From: Rhipicephalus microplus
Taxonomy: Eukaryota; Arthropoda; Arachnida; Ixodida; Ixodidae
Assembly (NCBI RefSeq): GCF_043290135.1
Contig: NC_134701.1
Location: 32,019,501 to 32,083,500 of the forward strand
Direction: 5' to 3'
Length of the DNA stretch: 64,000 bases
In this document: positions 55,985 through 64,000 of the stretch, piece by piece
Numbering within the stretch: position 1 is the stretch's first letter
Layout: each line of letters opens with the position of its first letter
Translations under genes and position numbers: made by a program
Notes under the pieces: model-generated
Seen by the model: only the letters and a program-made list of their open reading frames with translations
What the model was told of the DNA's origin: nothing
The model's database searches: none

Positions 55985-58770
55985 CGTATCTCTGTCCTTG
56001 TCGACAACCACCCGCTGAGCGCTCTGGTAGATACGGGTGCCGATTATTCCGTTATAAGCGCTGACCTCGCTGCACAGCTAAGAAAGGTAACGACACCTTG
56101 GGGACATGAAACCAACCTCCTGACTGCGGGAGGTCACCTATTGACAGCGCTAGGAATGTGCACAGCCCGTCTCCGAAATCGTGAGTCGACGTAGATTGTT
56201 TCCTTCGTTGTATTGCGCGAATGCTCCCAAAACCTAATTCTCGGAATGAATTTTCTCCGCGAGCATGGAGCCATTATTAACCTTCGCGACCTGCTCATAA
56301 CGTTATCTAACGACCATACAGCCCTACGAAAGGATGCAGTTGCGTCGACCACAACACTTCGAATTGCTGACGACACCATCGCACTTCCGCCGCGAGCCAG
56401 TATGTTGGTAACTGCGGAGAGCGACTGTGACAGCAAGAGTAGTGGCATCGCGGAAACTAACCTCTCGGTGCTCTTGGCTCGGCAGATTTGTGTCGCGCGT
56501 GCTATTGTCCAACTGAAACATCGGAGGACTCAGCTTCTGATCACGAATTTCGGCGGCCAGTACCAACAGTTGGCAAAGCGAACAGCGATCGCGAACTTTG
56601 AAGCCATTGATGACGAAGAATGTTTCACTATCGCTCCGATTGCCACTGCTGCCGAAGGTAACACTGAATTAGCCAGTACAGTTGACGTGAACTGCCAGCT
56701 ATCCTGTGCTCAGCAACAGCAGATACGCATTATTTTACGTACGTATAGTGATTGCTTTGCGTCCACCTCCAAAATCAAGCAGACCCCAACCGTGAAGCAC
56801 CGCGTTATAACGGACCCTACCGAACAGCCTGTACGACAGTACGCCTACCGAGTGTCGCAAAAAGAACAAGAGGCAATACGTTTTCAAGTGAAACAGATGC
56901 TCGACGACGACGTCATCCAACCCTCGAACAGACCACGAGAGACGTCTACCCTCTCACACGCATAGATGATTCACTGGATCGACTTCGACATGCCCGATAT
57001 TTTTCCTCAATTGATTTATGGAGCGGCTACTGGCAGATCGAGGTCGATGAACGTGACAGGGAAAAAAACAGCATTCATAACTGCCGATGGCCTCTACGAA
57101 TTCAGTGTTACCATTTGGATTGTGCTCTGCACCGGCAACGTTCCAAAGGATGATGGACACCGTCTTGTCCGGTCTCAAGTGGGAATCCTGTCTCGTGTAT
57201 TTAGACGAAGTCGTTTTTTCCAAAACATTCGAGCAACATTTACAACGACTTCAATCCGTCTTCGTCGCTATTCGATCCGCAGGCCTATCGCTAAAACCGG
57301 AGAAGTGTCATTTCGGCTACGAAGAACTAAAGTTCCTCGGCCACCTTATCAGTCACGATGGTATTAGACCTGACCCAGAAAAGACCATGGCCGTTGCTGC
57401 ATTTCCTCCACCTTTGAACAAACGGGATTTGTGCCGGTTTTCGGGTCTCTGCGCCTACTACAGGCGCATTGTCCACAGCTTTGCCAACATCGCTGAACCC
57501 CTTAACCGTTTAACGAAGGAGGATACTCCTTTTGTGTGGGGTCCAGAGCAGAGAGCCGCTTTTTCCCAGCTTCAGCAGTGCCTTCAGAGTGAACCCTTAC
57601 TAGGGCACTTTGATGAAGATGCCGCCACCGAACTTCACACTGACGCAAGCAACATCGGTCTTGGCGCAGTGCTCGTCCAGTGGCAAGACGGCGCTGAACG
57701 TCCCATCGCTTATGCTAGCCGCATTCTGTCATCTGCGGAAACTAACTACTCGACCACGGAGAGGAATGTTGTGCTGTTATTTGGGCGATAACAAAATTTC
57801 CGACCGCATCTGTATGGCCGTTCATTCAGAGTAGTTACGGACCATCATGTCCTCTGTTGGCTGGCCAATCTCAAGGACCCTTCAGGGTGCCTCGCGAGGT
57901 GTAGCTTACGCCTTCAAGCATTTGAGGTTACAGTCGTCTACAAGTCGGGCCGCAGGCACACTGACGCTGATTACCTTTCGCGCGCACCCCTCGCGATGAC
58001 ATCGAAGGACGGTGATACCGATGTCCATTTTCTTTGTGCAGTCAGTGAATCTGACTTGGCCCAACAACAGTGGAATGATTCAGAGATACGACAACTTATC
58101 AAATACCTTCAAGGTCGCAGCTCGAGTCCACCATCGGCATTCGCACGTTCAGGGTCATTTTGTCTCCGCAACGACATCGTCTACAAAAAGAACTTAGAAC
58201 CTTATGCGACTGAGTACCTCCTTGTCGTTCCACCAGGGCTACGTGCTGACATTTTATCTGCCTGCCACGACGAGCTTTCCTCCGGCCACCTAGGATTCGC
58301 ACGCACTTTGCCCGGATTCGAACTCGCTACTACTGGACAAAGCTCACCCAGGATGTCAAGCATTACGTTAAAACGTGCAATCATTGCCAGCGCCGTAAAG
58401 CCCAACCTGTGCGCCCTGCTGGTTTATTGCTGCCTGTTGCACCCCCGTCACAACCGTTTGAACGAATCGGCATGGACTTGCTTGGGCCCTTCCCGAAGTC
58501 ACATGATGGCAACTGCTGGATGGTAGTCGCTACTGACTATTTAACGAGGTACTACGGAACAAAAGCCCTACAACGAGGCACCGCCAATGAGGTTGCGTAT
58601 TTTTTCATCAACAACATTGTCCTCCGCCATGGGGCGCCGACAGTTCTTATCACTAACCGTGGAACAGCCTTTACAGCCCAATTGATGCAAGACGTCACGA
58701 GACTTAGTGGAACAGCTCATCGCAAAACAACCGCATACCATCCACAAACCAATGGTCTGACGGAGAGATT
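55985..58770 (+). pseudogene. Pol of gypsy element 3, upstream of the nested LINE
   Basis: Protease has LVDTGADYSVI near 56025. RT fingers are incomplete: after DDDVIQPSN (56925) the sequence jumps to RDVYPLTRIDD, losing about 30 codons, including the usual K.DG.FCVDYR block. The catalytic box is YLDEVVFSK (57200) instead of YLDDVVVFSK, a small deletion that removes the second Asp. RNase H keeps TDASNIGLGAVL (57645). Integrase has GMDLLGPFP and a core with TNRGTAF where SDRG is expected, then NGLTERL directly before the LINE. RT must be dead. Confidence 0.88.
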
Positions 58771-59536
58771 AAGTACTTGGGCCTCACTTTGAACTCTAAT
58801 TTATCTTGGTCATCCCACGTAAAACGTATTTGTTCTGCTGCATTTACCAAGTTGTGTTTTTTGAGACGAAAATTAAGACATTCTCCAAGTCACTATAAGC
58901 TTTTAGCCTATGAAACTTTTGTTAGAGCTAAACTTGAATATGCTTCCCTGATATGGGATCCGCACTTGAAAAAAGATGTCTACATGCTTGAGCTCGTTCA
59001 GAGAAAAGCGGTGCGTTTTATTTTTAACAAATATGGGCGTTACGATTCTCCGTCGAAGCTCATGACTGATAATGGCATTCAAACCCTAGCAGTTCATAGA
59101 CGCTTGTCCCATTTACTCTTCCTCAACAATATTGCTACTTCTAAGGTGAAAATAACTCCGTCGACTATGAATAAATTGCTAAGCACAAGAAGGACCCGTC
59201 ACATGCATGCTCATTCCTTTCAGCCTATCTTCGCCAAAACTAATCAGTTTAAGCACAGCTTCTTCCCACGTACAATTTCCGAATGGAGTGCGCTCCCGGA
59301 AGCAGCAATACAAGCCAAAAATTTTTCCCAAGTGCTCCAGGAAAGCATCTGTCGCTAAGTATATGCATTGTATGGTGTGCTATGCCTTGACCAATCTGCA
59401 TTGTACTCCTTTTTATTGTTATTATTTTTATTCTTTGTATGTATGTGTAACAGTGTTATGTGCATTGCCTGTGGCCCCTCCTGCTTGGGCCACAGACTGC
59501 CCTGCAGTATTCGCAATTAAAAAAATAAATAAACAA
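58771..59536 (+). mobile_element. 5'-truncated LINE nested in gypsy element 3
   Basis: It starts within the KYLGLTLNS block of RT and encodes a 194-codon LINE C-terminus in one open frame to the stop at 59358 (SHVKRICSAAFTKL, LLAYETFVRAKLEYA, NQFKHSFFPRTISEWSAL). The 3' UTR contains a GTGGCCCC...GGGCCAC hairpin and ends AATTAAAAAAATAAATAAAC. It splits the gypsy 3 integrase after NGLTERL. That sequence resumes at 59540 with TLVDMLSMYVDHDHKN. The intact frame and clean tail suggest a fairly recent insertion. It resembles the minus-strand LINE at 9.8-11.2 kb. Confidence 0.9.
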
Positions 59537-59539
59537 CAC

Positions 59540-60077
59540 GCTCGTTGACATGCTATCCATGTACGTCGACCATGATCACAAAAACTGAGATACAATTTTG
59601 CCATACGTAACGTTCGCTTACAACACTGCGGTTCAAGAGAGTACGGGTTTCACTCCCTTCCGGTTGCTTCATGGCCGAGAAGCAATTACGATGCATGATG
59701 CCATGCTGTTGCCTGACTCGACCGATATTACTACTGATGCGAACGACTTTATCCGGCTCGTCGACGCGGCCGGCCAGCTTGCACTCGAGCGGATCCGAAA
59801 ACAACAACGAATCAACTCGCAGAGGTACAATTCCCGTCATCGCCATGTTATTTACCAACCCGGTGATCTGGTCTGGCTTTGGATCCCCGTTCGCCAAAGG
59901 GGCCGCTCGGGAAAGTTACTTCACCACTACTTCGGTCCTTATAGAGTATTACGGCGCCTCACAGATGTCAACTACGAAATTCTGCTTGAAGACACAGCTC
60001 AGCGATCTCGATGTTCCCAGCAGGCCGACATTGTTCATGTGTCACGAATGAAGCCACACTACCCCCGAGCGACCTGA
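59540..60077 (+). pseudogene. Integrase C-terminus of gypsy element 3, downstream of the nested LINE
   Basis: Continuation of the integrase core (DMLSMYVDHDHKN, then TFAYNTAVQESTGFTPF) with one TGA near 59588 where Trp is expected. The C-terminal domain follows (YQPGDLVWLWIPVRQRG, HYFGPYRVLRRLTDVNYEI, DIVHVSRMKPH) and ends at 60077. The last 160 codons are open. Confidence 0.87.
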
Positions 60078-60180
60078 CACTGCTTCATCATGCGTCTTTG
60101 TGCGTGTACGCGATTACTTCAACTTTTAATCGGCATTGGTTATCACGGCGGTACTTTTTTTTTCGAAGGGGAGGAGGTAA

Positions 60181-60339
60181 TGGCACAGGCACAGAACGAG
60201 GTTTAGCCATGCCAATGCGAGTATGTGCCATTGTGTGAAAGAAGAAGAGGACGGTTGGTGTGCTCGGGCTCTAACGTTCGGTTCGGCTCGACGTCCAGTG
60301 CTGCTCCTGTGAACAGACGGTGTGGTCGTTCTGTAATCA
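60181..60339 (+). repeat. 3' LTR of gypsy element 3
   Basis: 159 bp. After the shared CGTGA it runs into ATCT and TA repeats. Confidence 0.87.
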
Positions 60340-60343
60340 CGTG

Positions 60344-60502
<159 letters not shown>

Positions 60503-60504
60503 GT

Positions 60505-61247
60505 CTGTGTCTGTGTGGGCGGCTACGGCCGGGTCAAGTGACAACCTCGTTTTTATCACGTTTACACATCACAAGACCACGGCTGCTCTAGGGGGCTTCT
60601 GTAGGGCAGTCGAGTGCACGTGACCTGCCACGTTGGAGTGGGCACAGGTGCCAATTTTCATTTGTCGACGATACAAAGTAGAACAAAGAAACAGTACTGA
60701 ATGACAGAACTACATGACGGAGACTGCTAGAGAACAAGCGCGTTGGAGTGCTATCAGGATTCGCCAGTGCCCGTGGAGAGGCTAACATGAAAAGACCGAA
60801 CGGATGGTTTCATTCTCGATAGGCACAGAAGCCAAAAATTGGGCGCACAAGCTGGAGCAATCGTCAAGTTGTTTTATTATGCATTGGTCTAAAGAAGTAA
60901 ACACAACAATAAATGCCAGGATAAGCCCTAAATTGAGAATAAATAAAATATTTTCACGCATCTTGTTCCGGTTATGTGTTCATTTTATCAGTTGCATTAT
61001 CATAAGAACTTCGGGAGCGATAGAGACAAAAAAATTCAAAAGCGCAGGAACGCAAGCAGTTGTGTTCGCGTTTTGCAGCATTTCGCCGCTCTTTTCGTCT
61101 AACAGTTTTCATATTGATACATAACAGCCGCTAAACACGGCTCCATGAAAGAGGAGGACGAAGTGAGTTTTTGTTTGATGCTGGTCTGGCACCATCTTGC
61201 TCGTCGAGTTCTGTGCGCAGTAAATATATCATTAAACAGGTTGCTCG
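60505..61247 (+). other. Spacer and probable 5' LTR of gypsy element 4
   Basis: No gene. The LTR of gypsy 4 should end close to 61247 (GTAACA), because TGGTGGAGGTGGACGA, a primer-site-like sequence, follows at 61252. Its left edge cannot be fixed, since the matching 3' LTR lies beyond the window. Confidence 0.45.
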
Positions 61248-61285
61248 TAACATTATTGGTGGAGGTGGACGACCCCCGTACCTCG

Positions 61286-62333
61286 ATGGAGACGCGCAGC
61301 GGTCGCACCATCGGCGATCTTTCGGCTGCTTCGACTGCTGGTACTTCCTCTACGCCGCCCTCATCAGTCCAAGCCACCACCTACGTCACACTCCCGCACC
61401 TCCGGGATCCCGGCACTTTCTCCGGCGATGGTACGATCGATCTCGACACTTGGCTGAAGCGGTACAAGCGCGTCAGTGCAACTCAACGCTGGGATCCCAC
61501 GCTCACGCTCGCCAACGTGCTTTTCTACCTGGACGGCACTCCCCGAACATGGTTTGCAAGCCACGAAGCCGACATAACGAGCTGGGATCTCTTCAAAAAA
61601 AAAAGATACGTGACCTGTTTGTCGATTCATCTGGTCGTCAGCTCGCTGCGAAGAAGACTCTTGCCACCGGGCCCAGTCTTCTACCGAAAGGTACGTCTCC
61701 TACATTCTAGACGTTTTGGCCCTTTGTTCCAAGGCCGACCAGTCCATGTCGGAAGACGAAAAGGTCAACCACGTCTTGAAAGGCATTGCCGACGATGCGT
61801 TCAACCTGCTGGATTTTAACAACGTCTCGAGCATCGACACCATCTTTAAAGAATGCCGACGTCTCGAACAAGCTGAAGCCCGCCGTGTAGCCCAAAACAT
61901 CGTGCGCCTTCCAAACACAGCGGCCACTTATTCGTGTGACGACGCCTTCCACCAGGCCCCTCTATGTGACAACCTCACACGCACCATTCGTCGAGAGATC
62001 GAGGCAGCACAACCGGTAGCCACGCCACTACCGACGCCTGCGCCTTTTCCGACCACGATTTCTTTGATACTAGCCGTCGTTCGTCAAGAGCTATCGAATG
62101 TCGGCCTACATCCTGTTCCAGCCGTATACTCTGCTGCGCCTTCTTTTCGTTTCCCTTCTGCTCCTCGCATACAATGCAATCCGTCCGAATGGCGTACCCT
62201 TGATGAGAGGCCCATATGTTTCAACTGTCGACTCGTTGGTCATATCGCACGTCACTGCCGCAGCCGCTGGGCTCCACCGCCCCATTATGCACCTCAGTAT
62301 CACACCACTTCTGCTCGCCAGTCGTCCCCATAA
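61286..62333 (+). pseudogene. Gag of gypsy element 4 (frameshift at a 10-A run)
   Basis: ATG 61286 begins METRSGRTIG. Capsid-like sequence includes PGTFSGDGTIDLDTWLKRY and LANVLFYLDGTPRTWFASHE. At 61596-61605 an A10 run breaks the frame. A second shift near 61690 leads to the frame 61716-62333 with DQSMSEDEKVNHVLKGI and a CCHC knuckle CFNCRLVGHIARHC near 62220. The homopolymer indel could be real or a sequencing error. Confidence 0.86.
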
Positions 62334-62499
62334 CTTTCTCCATCAATGCCGACCACATTTGCCACTCCTACAGCACCTCTAAGCAGACCTCGCTACGACC
62401 GGTCACCATCCCCTGCTTGTCGTCAGTCCCGGTCGCCCCCACAACGCCGTGCTGCCTCCCCGACCTATTCGCAGCACCTCCAACCGGAAAACTAGGCCG

Positions 62500-62917
62500 T
62501 GCAGCTTATGAAGGTGGAGCTGCGTTGACGACCTTCGTAAGAAATACTCGATTAACGTTAACAACGAACCGGAACCTTTTGGACGTTACTGTCGACAGTG
62601 TTCGTGTCAGTGTATCGATAGATACTGGTGCGCATGTGTCCATTATGAGTGCTAACCTTCACCGCCGACTTAGAAAAGTTATCACGCCCGCCCTCAACCG
62701 AGCTGTACGAGTCGCCGATGGAGGAACTGCCGCAATTCTTGGCATGTGCTCTGCGCGAGTATCTATTGGGGAGAGAAGCACTGTCGTTCTTTTCGCCGTT
62801 ATCGAACATTGCCCTCATGAACTATTTCGCGGTATGGATTTTCTAGCCACGCACTCTGCCCTCATAGACTGCTCAGCTGGCTCTCTCCATCTCGATTTAC
62901 CTACCCCTCTTTTCTGA
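62500..62917 (+). pseudogene. Protease region of gypsy element 4
   Basis: Retropepsin-like domain with SIDTGAHVSIMSANLHRRL near 62620 and HELFRGMDFLATHSALIDC near 62820. The catalytic DTG is intact. The frame stops at 62917, and the link to RT requires a frame change. Confidence 0.85.
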
Positions 62918-63289
62918 CCCGACCAGCCCACCGCAAACCAGCCTCTGCTGCATTGATTTCACGCGCCTTCCTCCTAACTCTGTCACACATGTAGGCTTAT
63001 CCTCCACGCCGCCAGTACCTGATGGTGATTACATGGTGGTCCCGCTTCCTGCAGTGATGCTTACGCATGCGGTTGGTGTGCCGCATATGATTCTGACGAT
63101 TAAGAACAACCGCACCTTCTTCCACTGGTCAACTTTTCACTCACCACCCAAGGTCTGCCACAGGGTATCTCTCTGGCCAAAATTACTGCTCTCCGAGATG
63201 ACCATGTCGAGCCCTTCAGAGTTGACGATTGCTGCAGCTCAGTCAGTGGTTCCACTCCATCACGTTCTTGGGGCGCCGACATTGAGCAA

Positions 63290-64000
63290 ATGGTGTCATC
63301 GGACCTCACGTCTGAGCAAGCTGCAGCGCTTTGCCACGTTCTTGAGGGCTATCGTAGCATTTTCGACTTTGCCAGCAACTCTTTAGGCCAAACGAGCATT
63401 GTCACCCATCGCATAAATATTGGCCATGCAACCCCCATTCACCGACGCCCCTACCGTGTGTCTACGTCGGAGCGTGCAATATTACAACATGAAGTCGGCA
63501 AAATGCTTGCGAAAAACATTATCGAGCCTTCATGCAGCCCCTGGGCTTCTCCAGTCGTCCTTGTTAAAAAGAAAGATGGAACATGGCGCTTTTGTGTCGA
63601 TTACCGTCACCTTAACAAAATTACCAAAAAAGACGTTTATCCTTTACCTCGCATCGACGACGCCCTCGACTGCCTGTACGGTGCCACTTATTTTTCAACT
63701 ATTGACCTTCGGTCAAGGTACTGGCAGATATCCGTCGACGAGATGGACCGCGAAAGGATGCATTCATCACTCCTGATGGTCTTTATCAGTTTAAGGTGAT
63801 GCCCTTTGGACTCTGCAATGCACCAGCCACATTTGAAAGAATGATGGACTCATTGCTCCAAGGGTTGAAATGGTCCACCTGCTTGTGTTACCTTGACGAT
63901 GTTATTGTCTTTTCGCCCACATTCGACTCGCATCTTGATCGTTTGTCAGCTATTCTGGACGTTTTTCGTCGAGCCGGACTCCAACCTAATGTCTCCAAGT
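63290..64000 (+). pseudogene. Reverse transcriptase of gypsy element 4 (partial, frameshifted)
   Basis: The RT N-terminus has [37 protein letters not shown] in a single frame, [12 protein letters not shown] and [12 protein letters not shown], where R replaces the usual G before YW. The frame breaks near 63755. The palm then continues in another frame (MPFGLCNAPATFERMM) to the catalytic CYLDDVIVFS near 63890 and runs off the window. Confidence 0.88.

Larger units (their letters stand above)
54263..60339 (+). mobile_element. Ty3/gypsy element 3, decayed, carrying a nested LINE
   Basis: Plus-strand element with 159-bp LTRs at 54263-54421 and 60181-60339 (TGCCACAGGC / TGGCACAGGC ... CTGTAATCA; the shared sequence runs on through CGTGA). 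The purine tract CGAAGGGGAGGAGG precedes the 3' LTR. Its Gag and Pol are distinct from those of gypsy 1 and 2. The integrase region is split by a LINE fragment at 58771-59536. The left end abuts (TA)n and the right end (ATCT)n/(TA)n. Confidence 0.9.
61250..64000 (+). mobile_element. Ty3/gypsy element 4, 5' part (truncated by window edge)
   Basis: A plus-strand element with Gag, protease and the first half of RT inside the window. RNase H, integrase and the 3' LTR lie to the right. Its Gag (LRDPGTFSGDGTIDLDTWLKRY) is distinct from gypsy 1-3. Two or more frameshifts are visible, so this copy is defective. Confidence 0.9.

Overview
The window is eukaryotic nuclear DNA with the look of a hard-tick (ixodid) genome. 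It has no operons or Shine-Dalgarno-led genes. It carries spliceosomal exons with GT-AG borders, tRNA-headed SINEs of the kind I know from ixodid ticks (Ruka-like), many LINEs and Ty3/gypsy elements, a Penelope-like element, and long (TA)n and (CATC)n arrays. The tick assignment is inference from these repeats, not a database match.
1-25.4 kb: a young Ty3/gypsy element on the minus strand (411-4891) with identical LTRs and a 5-bp target duplication; a long stretch with no genes; a nest in which a decayed plus-strand LINE (about 9.3-14.15 kb) is interrupted by a minus-strand LINE, a SINE and a 1.2-kb solo LTR; a MITE; a Penelope-like element (15.71-18.32 kb) carrying two SINEs with perfect target duplications; and several tandem or inverted repeats.
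25.4-27.1 kb: the only convincing host gene piece, the first coding exon of a choline/ethanolamine phosphotransferase (minus strand, 25434-25670). About 0.5 kb upstream on the opposite strand is a decayed THAP/P-element transposase fragment. No second exon is visible to the left, so much of 1-25.4 kb is probably its first intron.
28.4-37.8 kb: two head-to-tail copies of one LINE family with a zinc/coiled-coil/SGNH-esterase ORF1, an APE endonuclease and RT in ORF2, and (CATC)n tails.
38.1-42.4 kb: a multi-exon P-element/THAP9-like locus on the minus strand. Its splice sites and intron phases survive, but its reading frame is broken.
43.2-60.5 kb: a palindrome with hammerhead-ribozyme-like boxes and three different, decayed gypsy elements (plus, minus, plus). 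All are separated only by (TA)n arrays, as if one microsatellite had received repeated insertions. A fourth gypsy element starts near 61.2 kb and runs off the right edge.
Except for the host exon, nearly everything recognisable is mobile DNA. Only the element at 411-4891 looks capable of recent autonomous activity.
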